Source: Phaseolus vulgaris
Taxonomy: Eukaryota; Streptophyta; Magnoliopsida; Fabales; Fabaceae
Assembly: GCF_000499845.2 (NCBI RefSeq)
Contig: NC_023756.2
Span: forward strand, 43,029,393-43,093,392
Length of the DNA stretch: 64,000 nt
Reading direction: 5' to 3'
The notes under the pieces are model-generated. The model was not told where the DNA came from and did no database searches. It worked only from the letters and a program-made list of their open reading frames with translations. Numbering within the stretch: the first letter of the stretch is position 1; the number at the start of each line of letters is the position of its first letter. The translations under genes were made by a program, and so were the position numbers. Positions 1 through 12,647 of the stretch are shown in pieces.

Positions 1-516
1 GTTACTAACTTACTATTGCACATTGACGAGAACTTGATTTTGGTTTCTTCTCTTATTCAAATTGAAGTTTGTATTCCTGTTTGATTTATACCTCATTGCT
101 GCCATAATAATGTTTTTAGATTTATAGCCCTTCATCCCATTTATGTTTTTCTTTTGACAAGTTTTCTGTTTCATTTATATTGCAGGTCTCAAGGTACCCT
201 GGCATATTTTGTTTTACCTGCCTCAACGAATTTGGCTTGTCATAGAATTGTGGCTGCATGCCATGAATTAGTTTGGGTTTTGACAAATTGCTCTACTTGG
301 CCCATTGGCTTATGTTATGCACTCTCCTTTCAGATTGCCTCATCTTATTTATACTTCTTTTTTACTGTTGTGTCGATTCATTGTGTGATAGTACTATTAT
401 GATGTACAATGCGCCTGTCATTTGTTAGTTGTTGTTGATAGAATGAAAAGGATCAGAGACAGATATCTTTCTATTCTTCATTTACATTATATTATATGTG
501 AGTTCTGATATTTCAG

Positions 517-3500
517 GTAAATCAGAAGTATCTTCTGTTGTTTATAAAGTTGGTGAAAGCATGCAAGAACTGATAAAGTTATGGAAGGAATATGAATTAT
601 CTCAATCTCAACTGGAAAAAAATAGTGAAAGTTCTAACAGTGGCCCTACTTTTGAAATTCGGATACCAGCTGAGAATGTTACCGCCACAAACCGTCAAGT
701 GAGATCAAACTCTGTTAATATAAAATTGATAGTTGACTGCATTGGGGGGGGGGGGGGGGGGAGTATTAGCTTTTTTTTTTTGTGTTTTACATTGATGATT
801 TTTTTGCTGCTTCTTTCTTATTGCTGGTGAAGTCTTTGTTCATGTTTTGCTCTCTTTTGTTTGTATATTCCTGGATTCTGTTGTATTATTCTATCTTGTG
901 AGTTATGTATGGTTTATCTGTTACTTGTTAAAGTTTGAGGACTTTGGTTCATCATTGCTGATGTTCATGAAATGATTTCTACACTTAGATCTCTTATAAA
1001 AACATTTTTATGTCTTTTTCCTCAATGTTTTTCTAGTTTCCCTTTTGTTTGCTGTTGTTCCTTCCTGCAATGGAAACAACTTTTACAGTCCATTTTATCA
1101 TTGCTTTGCCTATTGCAGAAATTTGTTGAAGCACTCAATAAAATGATTTGATGAGATGCAAGTTTTTTATTTACTTACTTTTTTATTAACCATATTATTT
1201 GTTTAAATTTTGGAGTTCAAGGTATGAAATTTAAATATGCTCTAGTTATTGATGCTATACCTGGCTTTAAGAGTATATATATTATTATGTTCAGGTTAGA
1301 GGTGGCCAGCTATGGGGGACTGATGTTTATACTTATGACTCGGATCTTGTTGCTGGTATGTGTTATTGCAAGAAGGTTGCAGTGTGCTTTTGATTTCAAA
1401 TGACTGGATTTGACGTGTTTGAAATTGGTACTGATTTTGAATTTTTGTTGCATAGTTCTCATGCATACAGGTTATTGTCGCCCAACAGCTTCTCCACCTC
1501 CAGTGGCTGTACAAGAGTTGCGCACAACCATTCGAGTGCTACCCCCACAAGATTGTATGTCCTTATAGATTGAAAAGATGCACTCTTCATTATCTAATAG
1601 TACCTACATGTTGCTGTGTTAAATAACATTGAATTCCATCTAAGCGATCTAGAAGTAATAACTGGGAATAAGTTTACAATAAGATGTCCTACTTTACGTA
1701 TATGATAAATATTTAAAATAAAACTTGGGTTTTCCGTTGAGTAGTTTTGAAAGGTTTAGTAGTTATTCTTTTCAGGATATATGAATATTGAATTCAGGTT
1801 TTTGTTAACTGATCTTAAGATCGATTGACCATTATGCAACTATTGAAGTAGTGATTTGGTTTGAAGTTGTGAATTTTACAAGTGTAAGTTGAGTTTCCAT
1901 TGTGGTTCTAAATCTTAAAAGGTGACATGTCTACCAGCGAAAGAATTAAAGATAAAGAATTAGAGTAGAAACTATTTTACTATTCATGTTTAAGACTTGA
2001 AACTCTGAATTTGCCTTGGTACAAATACCAATCAGTGGCTTATTTGCTTACTGCTTCAAGCACTACTTCAAACTGTTAATTGTGTGTGCATCACACACAC
2101 AATCTTCATTACTGTGGGTACTGGGGTAGTTTTGTTGGTTTCTCAACTTTGCAGTTACTTATATTCATTTCTTCATTTAAGCTGTTCAAATAATCGAAGA
2201 TGTTTCGTGTATAACATCAGGCTATATTTCTACCCTGAGAAACAATGTTCGTTCCCGTGCTTGGGGTGCTGCAATTGGTTGTAGTTATAAAGTTGAGCGG
2301 TGCTGCATTGTGAAGGTAATAATGAAAGCCATACAAACTGTAAAATTCTTCTTTCTTCATCCTTTGAACATTTTCTCCTGAAGTCTTATATTCTCTTCAT
2401 TGAAACATCATCTACTATAGATGTTTTTCATATAATTTAGTTCACTATTTTCCATTTCAAATATAATGGCCTTTTCTTTCTTTTTGATACATCACATGCC
2501 TTTTCGGGAAAATTGTTGATTAGTCATTGCATAAATGTTTTACATTCTGGTCACATAATATGTTCCTCTAATGAGAGATTATATACGGGATGTAAAGGGG
2601 GTGCTTGTGCTTTGAGTCTGCACTTTGCGTGAGATTATTACCTGCCTGTATACAAGCATGTTCGTTCACAACAATTGGACTGGGTAACTGCATGAATATT
2701 TAAATTCTGACCTTTTATTCTTTTCTCTTCAGAAAGGAGGCGGAACTATTGATCTTGAACCCTGCCTCACGCATACCTCAACCATTGAACCTACCCTTGC
2801 ACCAGTAGCTGTCGAACGGACAATGACTACTAGGGCTGCAGCTTCGGTTTGTCCAGTATCTCTATCTTATAATTGACAAACCTTTTCATGTTTACTATTG
2901 AATTAATGGTTATTTCATATTGTATGCTCATCTTATTTGGCATGGCCTTTATTCTTCAGAATGCATTGCGGCAACAAAGATATGTACGTGAAGTTACAAT
3001 ACAGTACAACCTCTGCAATGAACCTTGGTATGCTAGTATTAGTTGGCAAAGTACAGTCTAATATAATAGCTTGTGTTTTATGATGGAAAAAAACCTATCG
3101 AATCCTAGTATGTGGTATTTTTGTAATGTATGAAAATATCTCAGCTTCAAACATTGCGTTGGAGCTTGTTTTGGTAAAACTTTTCCTGTTTGGTTTGTTG
3201 TTTCCACACATTTTCTAAAATGCTATTGTATTTTCTTTTGATTGTTTCATGTACAGAGATTTTAAAATGAGAAACATACTGATACCGAGGTAGTTTTTTT
3301 ATGATTATTTGAGAAAATAGGAAATGAGAATATATATTTTCGAAACAAACGCGACCAAATGTTTCATACTCTTTCTCATCTATATACGAATGCAGTTCTA
3401 TTTTTTGCATCTTATCTTGTCTTTAGTATGCATTAATTATGATATTTATCAGGATCAAATACAGTATAAGCATTGTTGCTGACAAGGGTCTAAAAAAGCC

Positions 3501-4764
3501 ACTCTATACCTCTGCTCGTTTAAAGAAGGGAGAAGTTCTGTATCTGGAAACACACTCTTGCAGGTATTTTTACATTAAAGTTCTTGACCAAAATGTGTGA
3601 TCATTGTGTTATAGGGTTCATGTTTGATGTCTCTTTAAAACTAAGTGCCACGAGTTATTGCAATGTTCTTATAAATATGAAACCATATTGGACTGTGTCT
3701 GTGTCACTCTCTTTTTTCATTAATTGCTTAATATACTATTTGGGCGATGTTTCCCTGTTATTAGTGTTATTTTATACTATTCTTTTTTCAATAAAATATT
3801 CTGTTTAACTTGTCAAACTCTAAGGATCCACAATGGTCATGTTTGTCTTCAAGTCTAAGGGCTCTTGATGTCATGAAACTGTAATTAAATGAGTCTTAAT
3901 CTTTGTAGATACGAGCTCTGTTTTATTGGAGAGAAGATGGTGAAGGCTATACCAGCAACTCAGATGCATGACCCAGATACAGAGAAGTCTCAAAATCACC
4001 ATCACCATCCAACAAATGGTGACAAAGCTGATTCTGATCATGTCATGGTTGATGTGTTTCGATGGTCTCGATGTAAGAATCCTCTGCCCCAGAAAGTGAT
4101 GCGGTTGATCGGCATCCCTCTGCCTCTTGAACATGTGGAGGTTTGTTGGAATCAATCTTTCATCTCTCTTCCATGAGAATGTGAATAATGTCCACAGATT
4201 TTTTTCTCCTCAATTATGAGTAACTAGGGTATTACTATTGAATGCTTAGGTGTACAACCTATGAAAGGGAAGAGGTTGGTAACTCGTGTTTATATGAAGT
4301 AGACTTTTATGAGTCTACAAGTCGGGTTTACAAGTTGAGTTTATGTACTACGTAGATTCTCGAGTCTTATAATCTTGGAGTGAAAATCATATATCTTGGG
4401 GGCAATCAAACCAACAGAACCAATATCTTTTGCCATTGGCCTTTGGCTGTAAGCCTTTGACCATTGTATTGTATCAAACTACTTCACTCTCTAGTCTGCA
4501 TAACATCCCAAGGCCTTAAATGTAAACCATAATTGGTTTGCTTCAACAATGCAGAATCGCTCAATTTGTTACATATAATAATGTTATTGTAGAATGCAAA
4601 TATAATGTGTTTCAACTGTACTAAAAATCCCAATTCTGCATTTTGTGATGCAGGTGCTAGAGGAAAGCCTTGACTGGGAAGATGTACAGTGGTCGCAAAC
4701 TGGTGTTTGGATTGCTCGAAAGGAATATACCCTTGCTCGGGTGCATTTCTTGTCAATGAATTAG
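517..4764 (+). CDS. Rxt3-family histone deacetylation protein, 3' exons (gene starts upstream of window)
   Basis: Nine exons join in frame with GT..AG introns: 517-698, 1295-1355, 1456-1554, 2221-2315, 2733-2846, 2960-3027, 3453-3563, 3909-4140, 4654-4764 (TAG). They give the last 356 residues. The first exon opens inside a codon after an AG, so earlier exons lie to the left or off the window. The core LWGTDVYTYDSDLVAVLMHTGY, followed by TIRVLPP and a NNVRSRAWG stretch, matches the Rxt3 domain. Yeast Rxt3 belongs to the large Rpd3 histone deacetylase complex and Arabidopsis HDC1 is a plant protein with this domain, so a nuclear role in chromatin deacetylation is inferred. The tail has a His-rich stretch and ends in RVHFLSMN. 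Domain call is firm; orthology to HDC1 is less sure. No start codon is visible. Confidence 0.85.
744..761. repeat. Poly(G) tract of 18 in an intron
   Basis: An uninterrupted run of 18 G lies 45 bases after the splice donor at 699 in the first visible intron of the Rxt3-type gene. A T-rich tract follows at about 771-781. Long G runs are rare in AT-rich plant introns. It could form a quadruplex in the transcript, and its length is prone to sequencing error. Confidence 0.9.
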
Positions 4765-6216
4765 TTCATTATCATGTTTTGTTTCAAAGGAGGGATAGGT
4801 GCTCAGATGATGTAATGCATGTATGCTTTCAAGATTAAACAGTAAATTTTAGTACATTTTTCATGTAACTTAATAGTTTTTTAGTTTTTAATAAAAATGC
4901 TTAATGTTTAATTTTTCTTAATTGGGAAGGGCTCTAGGAGCCTTTGTTTCCCACTGTTGTGAATGTTTATCTTGGAATTTAAGGCTGAAATATCATTTTT
5001 GGCAAGTTGTAACCAAAGGTATCTTTGGTCGAGATTCTCCATAAGTATTTTTAAATAATAAAAAAATTGATTTTCGTTAGTTAATTAATCTGTAAAAGTT
5101 ATTTTATGTAATATTTTTAGATTTTATTTTATTTTATATGTAAACTAATTTGACCTAAAAATTTATATTAAAAGTTACAAGTTGTGGATCTATTTTTATA
5201 TTGAAACAATTTGAAGGAGTTAAAACTCTTAATATTGTTTAGTTATTTAAATATTTAATGTTATTAATTGTTATATATAAAACACTTTTGTGTGTGTGAA
5301 TAAAAATGGTTATTAATTTTTTTTTTTAAAAATTAGTGAATCAATTCACTTATGACAGGTTTCTGGTTTGAAAATTTTCGGACTAATTATAAAATGAGCT
5401 GGATTGAAATTTTTTTAATTCAATTTTATATAAAAGCAGGTTTACTCATTGAGGTTGTTAATCTTATACTCATGACCATTTCTTATAGTTCTCTTAATTA
5501 GTAGTATAATTAGTGGTTAAATTGATAGCTAAGACTATATTAGAGTGATCAGTTTTCAAGATATGCAAATTAATACCATTAAATTTAATAAGAAAATAAA
5601 TACAAATTATATTAAAACATGGTAAATACACTTGTTCTATCTGCTAAGAGACATTGTTTTTAATCTTTATGAAAGAGTTGCATCTTCATTTCCATCATTT
5701 TGTGATTGTACTCACTTGATCATTTTGTGATTTAGGCCAACCCTAAATCATAAACCTCTAAATACTAAACCTAATTGATAACCCTTTTTGCCGAAGAGTT
5801 TGCTGGAAAAAAAGACAACCTGGGAAATATATAACATTTTTTCTCTATTTTATTGTTGCTTCCATCATATAATTTCAAAATAGTGAAACGACTTCATAGA
5901 AAATAATGAAACTTTTTGTTTCATTTGATAATAGTACATACTGCAAATGTAATACAAAAATTTAGTGATAAAAAATATTTAATATTCATTTAAAATATAT
6001 TGAAATATAAATTATTTCATCATTTATTACTATTGTTCAATTTTAACAAAATTCACGATAAAGAATTATGATAGTACTTAATTATGATTTACTAGTAACA
6101 TTGATTTTTATATATATAAAATTATTGATAATATAATATTTGATAAAGTTATATTGGTGTAGTTTATCACTTATATATTCATTTATTTATTTGGGCACTA
6201 GAGGCTTGTGAGTTTG
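4765..6216. other. Intergenic, AT-rich, no gene seen
   Basis: 3' flank of the Rxt3-type gene with AATAAA-like signals near 4889. The rest is AT-rich sequence without coding character; short frames here lack splice or codon support. Confidence 0.6.
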
Positions 6217-6588
6217 GACTCTTTCTTCTTGCACCTCCATATCTTCTTCTGCCACTTCCATACACCATATGAAAATATATTTTTATCTTTTTTGTGTCAC
6301 CTCCATAGAATAGTTTTCGGATTATGTAATCCAGAAACTCATTTGAAAAAAGAATTTTGGGTTACATAATCTGAAAGCTAAATAAGACTTCCGGATTATG
6401 TAATCCAAAAAAAAAAATCATGCATAAGAAAAAAGGCTTCCAAATTACGTAATCCGGAAACTAATTACAAATTTGAAAAATGACATCTGGATTATGTAAT
6501 CCAAAAATATTATAAAGGGGCATTTTTGGAAATTGAAAAATTTATGGAGGTGAGAGAAGAAGGAATGGAGGTGCAGGAAGAAACAGTC
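6217..6588. mobile_element. Mutator-like MITE, copy A
   Basis: A 372-bp near-palindromic element. Its ends are terminal inverted repeats of the form GACTGTTTCTTCCTGCACC (left end slightly diverged), continuing inward with CTCCAT. It is flanked by a perfect 9-bp direct repeat GTGAGTTTG (6208-6216 and 6589-6597). Inside are several variants of GGATTATGTAATCC in both orientations. A 9-bp target duplication is the hallmark of Mutator-like elements. There is no coding capacity, so it is non-autonomous. Copies B (16957) and C (31836) share ends and interior. Confidence 0.88.
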
Positions 6589-6597
6589 GTGAGTTTG

Positions 6598-8214
6598 TTA
6601 GAGGTCACCTTATAGGGCAATGGCAATACTTGCTCCTCTTCATACCATGAAGTTCCTTTTTATTTTTTAAATGAACCCCTCTTTTTCTATTCCTACCCCT
6701 CAAGTTCTTTGTGGTGATTGAGTTGGAAAGTTATGAGGATGGGGTGAAAGGGCAAGACTTTGATCTATTGCAGATAACCCATATGATAATACTTGTCTTT
6801 CAAAAAAAGTAAAAAGGAAATATTGATTTTGCAATTTAATAATATGGGTTATTAAATAAAGTAGTGTAATATCATATTTATATACTATTACAATATAATA
6901 TTTTATGTATGTATAACGCAAAGCTTTCTCACTACTAATACAATAACGGGTTGTGTCGTCTTTACATTTACACACACTATTATAAAATTAGAAATAATAT
7001 ACTATTATAACATTATCACATTCTATATTATATTATACACCAAGATCACTTTTAGCATAAAAGGTTGAAAAGATTACTTAAAATATTTTGGAAATATCAT
7101 TTAACAAATCCATACAATCATGTTTTAAAAAGAAGATTAACCTGATTAAAAATGTAGCTAATGTTAGACTAATATAAAATTAATCATTTTATTAGTACGA
7201 ATTCCAATACAATTTTATAAACAGGTTAAGAATGATTAGATAAAGATATATTTTAAATAATATTTATCAGGAATGAAAGTCGAAGTATTTTTTAGCAGGT
7301 TTCCGTATCAAGTTATTGTGAGGAGAACACTTCAAAAGACACAAGAACTACTAGGTAAATAAGGAGAAAAAAAAAATATATATATATATATATATTATTA
7401 TTATAAAATATTTTTTCAATAAAAAGTTTGTCTTTATACAAACAACAAATCAAATAATAAATTACTTATGATAATCATTTGCTATTTTATTATCGTACAG
7501 TTTTGTATAATTCATATTAGAACAATAGAGATCCTTATTACGGCATGATAATTGAGAAATGTGAAGTAAAAGAATGTGGATAAAAGATTATTATATGTTT
7601 AAGAAGATTAAGTTTTCTATTTATAATGTTATTTTACACTAGGATTCATTATTGCAGCAAAAGAAACAATGCCTTGTTTTCACAGAACTTATTTTCTTGT
7701 TCTTAAAGATATAACAGGAAATGTAAAAAAAAAAAAAATCATTGTATAAGATTGTAAGATAAAAAATTATTAATCGTAACGTAAAATATAAGTGAATTAA
7801 TAGTAAGAAGAGCTTAAGTTTGTATTATTAGGCCTTGGGAATAATTCTCAAGAACACTATAAATCCAAAGTGAACCCCCACATTATATAACTAAAACAAA
7901 GCTTGTAAATGGTTTAAATACTGAGATCAAAATTTACTTTGCTTGAGAGAAAATAAAATAAGAAAAAATAATGAAATTTTAATTGAAGAAAATTTTTATT
8001 TTTCAAATTTTTCTTGAACTAGCCAAAAGAAAATTCTCATTATATTTTTTTCTCTATTTTCTTTCATTCCACTTTCATCCTATCCTTTCCAAACACAGTT
8101 TTAGAAACTACTATTTGTTTTTGGAACTTCGTATATACTAAAGTTTCATATAGTGTCCAATGTTTTTATACAAAATTGTAGTTTAATGTTCTATCAAATT
8201 TTTCTTATTGAAAT

Positions 8215-8253
<39 letters not shown>

Positions 8254-9073
8254 CATATCATGGCTTTTGACTTCTTTTTGTAAGAATGAATGCTATGGGA
8301 AAAAAAGAGTAGCATATGAGTCAAATGAAATTAAAGAACTTGTATTCAGTAAATAACTCTCCTTTCATAGTTCTCTTATTATCATATAGGATTTAAAAAA
8401 TGCTTACTAATTTTCACTCTTACCATAAAATTTAACTTGAATTCTTAAACTTATTTCTTGCTGTCATACAATACTTAAAAACACTAACTAATTTTCACTC
8501 TAATGATAAAATTTAATCTGAATTCTTAACTTACTTTTAATACGCTCTACAATAGAATGCACATCTTGAATCTTGATGCTTTTACTTAAATTTGTTCATT
8601 CCAAATTAAAATATTAATTCATATAAGCTAAAACTATTTTGCAGGTAAAAATATAAAAAAAAACTAGCTTATGTTAGTTTGTTGATTTGATACTGTAAAA
8701 CCATCATGAAAATTAAATCTAATGTAGAATGGGGAAAAGATAATATTGAATGTGTCTATTTTTCACCAAAAATAAAATTTTCCAAAAGTAGTTGCATAGG
8801 AATGCATTATGCTGTTATAACATATAGCTCCAAAGAAATATTTGCATCTAAACCAAGCAACCTTCATAATTCCATTTCAATAAAACTATTATTTGACAAA
8901 CATATACACAGCCTATACAAAATTTCAAGTTACTCACCAAATACTGAGCATTGACCATTGAATCACATTAAGGTGGTCTCAGTTCCATGCAGATGGATGA
9001 TCAAAGTCATGTGGCTGCCTTTGCAACAAAACCACAGAGTCAACAAGCTATGAGACCTCTAAGCCAACATGAT
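6598..9073. other. Intergenic, AT-rich, no gene seen
   Basis: AT-rich DNA with (TA)n runs at 7377-7394 and 8218-8250. A near-duplicate stretch (TTAACTTGAATTCTTAA-type) occurs around 8430 and 8510. A short frame at 8706-8954 shows no family resemblance and was not called. Confidence 0.55.
8218..8250. repeat. (TA)n microsatellite
   Basis: About 16 uninterrupted TA units in intergenic DNA. Confidence 0.9.
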
Positions 9074-10500
9074 TCACCACTCATCCCATTTAGTCAAGAA
9101 GTCATCCCACATAGATGCAGCAATTGAATCACGTAATGTGAATGCATGTTGTCCTTCTATTGAAGAAAGCATTGGCACATCAGGAAGTTCATCAAGATCT
9201 GACATTTCCTCCACTGGTGACCCCCCAACGCTATTGAATATCCAGTCATTTCTTTCTTCGTGACGGATGAAATTGTGAAGAACACATCCGGCGATGACTA
9301 TGTCGCGCTGAATCTGGAAGGAATATTGAGGAGCAAGTTTAAGGATAGGGAATCTAGTTTTCAACACATTAAATGACCTTAGGATGGCACTCCTCATAAA
9401 ACAATGCCTGTGATTGAACAACTCTTTTGCATTTCTTGGCAATTGATTAGCACCTTTAAACTCATAATGCTGGTACCGAACCCCTAGGAAAGGAGCAATA
9501 AACCCTTCCGTATTTAAATATCCCTTGTCAACAAGGTAATACTTTCCTGTGAAGTAAAGCCAAAGAAAAAAATACATTAAGTTACTATTAGTACAATGTT
9601 TAATATGGAAAGATAATGAACCCAGATCTTGAGATATAATAACAAACAAACCTTGGGGTATTTGAGGGAAATTCTGATCTGGGTCATCAAGGACTGCCCT
9701 CAACACTCGGGAATCAGTGACAGAGCCTTCCCAGCCAGGATAAATGAATATAAACTGCAGGTCAAATGTGCAAGCTGCCAAAACATTTTGAGACAGGATA
9801 CCTTTCTTATTACGGAATCGAGATTGATCTTTGGCTGGAACATGTGCAGGAATGTTCATACCATCAATTACTCCTATACAATCCTGAAATATTAGAGGTG
9901 GAAGGGAGAGGTTAGATAAACTTGCACTAGCAGTAAACACTAGTGAGTTGAACTAATGAGAGTATTTAGGGGAAGCCACTCAGAGATTATTGTAACCTTG
10001 AAGTATGGATAAAATCTAGCATTGTTGTTAATTTCTAGAGGTGTTGTGTGCTGAGGAGGTTGCAAAAATTCCCGTGACAATGATTTAATAGCCTTCAAGA
10101 CATTATTAAAATGCCGGCTAATGGTTTCACCAGAGTGTTGAAAGCGCTCTTGAATCACCCTATTACGTTCATTATGACCAACTATGTTTAAAAATATTGC
10201 TAACTGCTCCTCTATCATCACACCAGATGTATCACGCAACATAGATCTTTGACGGAGAATGTCACACAGCTTATGGAACACATGCTTATCCATTCGCAAC
10301 ATTTCCCGACAATAGTCATCATGCCCATTGAGCACTTCGGTCATAAATTCGCATCTCCTAGGTGATAAACCACGTGAAGGTTGTTTGGTCAGACAGCTAT
10401 AGTAATAGTATCCAGCCGCAGCAGCAACTAGTTCCATCTCATCCAATTCTAAGTCAATGTCATCCAGGCTGATTGGTGTATCTGTAGAGATAAACTTCAA
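9074..10500 (-). CDS. PIF/Harbinger transposase-derived protein (ALP1/HARBI1-like)
   Basis: Three exons on the minus strand: 10500-9997, 9883-9652 and 9546-9074, with consensus splice sites and matching phases, giving 402 residues. The N-terminal part (about 1-165) is the helical region of HARBI1-like proteins. The DDE_Tnp_4 nuclease-like domain follows: CIGVIDGMN holds the first Asp (about D175), GSVTDSRVL the second (D225), then KYYLVDKGY and ELFNHRH. The usual Glu before the final F-x-VLK motif is replaced by Leu (about L301 in AILRSFNVLK), so cleavage activity is doubtful. Such proteins in plants (ALP1, HDP2) serve in chromatin or demethylation complexes; that role here is inference. The start is uncertain: MKFIS (10500) is used, but an AG acceptor lies just downstream, and the MELVAAAAG Met is an alternative. 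No terminal inverted repeats were found nearby. Confidence 0.85.
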
Positions 10501-10751
10501 GAGTACGAATAGTAAAGATAATATCTCTCTGATATATATCTAGTTCATAGGCTTGGAAAGCATTAATATCATTTATAAAAGTCAAAGAATATACAGTTTA
10601 AAAACACTGCATTTTTGCATTCAAAATTCCAAACTCAAAGTCGGTAATATAGGCACTAAGCACAAAATCAAACAAGTAAAAACACTAACTAACATCACCC
10701 CTTGAAGTCTGTTTAACTATACAAAAGTATAGGGAAATTTTCTCAAACAAT

Positions 10752-11524
10752 TCATCTAGTGGAAACACAACATTTGCCCTGCAACCATGGCAATCGTTTT
10801 TCGTCCTTAAGAGAGATGAAAACTTCCCGGGCATTAGGGTGGTCCTCAAACAAATCCAAAGCAAGAAAGTAAATCCAGTCATCAACACCTTGCATCTCAT
10901 CCAACACTTTGATGCACTTGTTTATAGTGAACCTTTCCTCGTTCTTCGCAATTGCACTCGCCCTCATCTTTGAAGCAGCCACTATCTCCAACATAGCATC
11001 CACTATAGCAGCTCCAGTAGCTTTCCGGCCTCTCTTCCGGGCACTGCTGGAATTCGATGGCATAACAGCCTGACGCTTTTGTCCATCCAACATGTGTACA
11101 TCCTCTCCAGAGCCAGAAGAACCATCATCATCGGCATAAGTCATTGCCACTGCAAACATCATCAATCAATGTGCATGCTAATCAGGTCTCAATTTCTTGA
11201 TGACAATTGCAGAAATCACAGCATAACCTAACAATTAATGTAACAAAGCATTGCAACCAAGAAGCAAAGTACGTATAAATTTAAAACTCCGAACAAAGGG
11301 AAATTCCCAAAGCACAGACAATGAGTCCCAGAATCATAAAAATATCAAATTTCCAACAATAAACAAGAATTGAAAACCCCCAATGGAAATAAGAATTCTG
11401 CAACTAAAACAATATATAAGAAAGAGACCCAAGATTCCAAAACAGGCAAAAATGAAAGATTTGTTTTCTTTTACATTGGAAAGGAGAAAGGAAAAGGGAA
11501 CAAAATCCTCGCACCTTGTGGCAT
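10752..11524 (-). CDS. Small protein resembling the C-terminal tail of MYB/SANT-like (PIF ORF1-type) proteins
   Basis: A two-exon model fits: ATG-CCA-CAA-G at 11524-11515, donor GT, acceptor CAG, then 11149-10752 in frame, giving 135 residues. A single-exon start at 11144 (MTYADDD) is the alternative (130 residues). Visible features are an acidic Ser/Gly N-terminus, a basic [10 protein letters not shown] patch, and a C-terminal helical region with [20 protein letters not shown] and a WLQGKC end. These match the tail of plant MYB/SANT-like (L10-interacting type) proteins related to PIF/Harbinger ORF1. The N-terminal MYB/SANT DNA-binding domain is absent. The gene lies about 250 bp upstream of the transposase-derived gene on the same strand, the order expected for the two genes of a PIF element, and it may supply a partner protein. 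One fused transcript cannot be excluded. Confidence 0.65.
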
Positions 11525-12647
11525 AATGGTGTGGTAGTCTTTCAATTTCTTGAGTGATGAACAAGAAACCACAGAGAAATCACTGTGTATGTGAGTGAAG
11601 AGGTGATCAGAAATATGAAATTCTAGAACCCTAACTTTATGTATATGAGAAATCCCTGAAATGAAGAAGAGAACAGTAGCAAAATCTCTTTCTCAGGTCA
11701 AACGCTTCTTTTCACTCCTTAGTAGTCACCACTTACTAGTGTACTGAAACTGAAACTGTATTACAATTTTTTTTCTTTCAAAAATCAAATTTACTTTTTA
11801 ATATGTAATAAAAATAATAATATAAATTTAGTTAGGTTTATAATCTTATTATTTTTATGAGTAATTAGTTGAAAAATTTAAAAATAAGTAATTTTATAAA
11901 AAATATTAAAAAACTATGTGATAATTTTTTTTAAAGATAAAAGTTATTTCATATTTTAAAGTAAAAAATAAATTATTTAATTACTTATTAATTAAATAAA
12001 TTATTTTTTATTTATTAAAAAGTAATTTTGTTTCAATTAAAAACATGCTAAAAGAAGTTATCAAATCATTTATATATTATATATAATGGTAATAAAATTA
12101 AACATAATTCTTTTGAGATATCTATTTTTATTTTTCGGATTAGGATTAATTCATATCTCTAGTAATATGGAAGAAGAGTGATATTTATGAAAGTTTAACA
12201 AATATATTCAGTTGATAACTAAATGTTTTATACTAAAGACACAGGTAACTATTATTTTATTAGAGAAATTAAAAATTAAGAAAAATCCATGAAATTACTT
12301 TTTAAACCAATCATATCTTTAAAAGGGAATTAAATAATAATTAATAATAATGATTTTTTTTAGAATAATTGAATGAAATTTCTAGCTCATAATTAGTTTA
12401 AGCTAATAGTTTATGAGTTCAAAACTCATAACTTAGTTTACTGTATTAAAAATATTTGTTAAACAATTTGTAAATGTAAAATTATATAATTTTCTAAATT
12501 ACATTATACAAACAAAGTTTGTGTTTTTTTAGATAAAACTATATTACTATATAATTATAATTTTACATTTTTAAAAACAATTACATTTTTTAGTATATTT
12601 ATTTGTTCTTTTCAAGCTGTATATACTTTTTACTTAAATAACTCTAT
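11525..12647. other. Intergenic: likely 5' region of the minus-strand gene, then AT-rich DNA
   Basis: About 11525-11700 is probably 5' untranslated and promoter DNA of the minus-strand MYB-tail gene. From 11760 the DNA is strongly AT-rich without genes. The PPR gene's upstream region, with a weak TATA-like stretch near 12618, ends it. Confidence 0.5.

Noticed and set aside
185..192. Possible 8-bp micro-exon between TTGCAG and GTACCC
   Set aside because: Splice-like signals by chance cannot be told from a real micro-exon without transcript data.
154..402. 82-codon frame upstream of the first Rxt3 exon
   Set aside because: Starts inside a T-rich tract, shows no resemblance to the family, and does not join in frame to the exon at 517.
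699..830. Extension of the first Rxt3 exon into a poly-Gly peptide
   Set aside because: A good GTGAGA donor at 699 and a perfect phase match to the next exon show this part is intron.
6350..6500. Regularly spaced GGATTATGTAATCC motifs as a possible CRISPR-like array
   Set aside because: Plant DNA; the motifs alternate in orientation and lie inside a MITE with inverted ends and a 9-bp duplication.
8706..8954. 82-codon plus-strand frame
   Set aside because: No recognisable domain, AT-rich codon use like the surrounding spacer.
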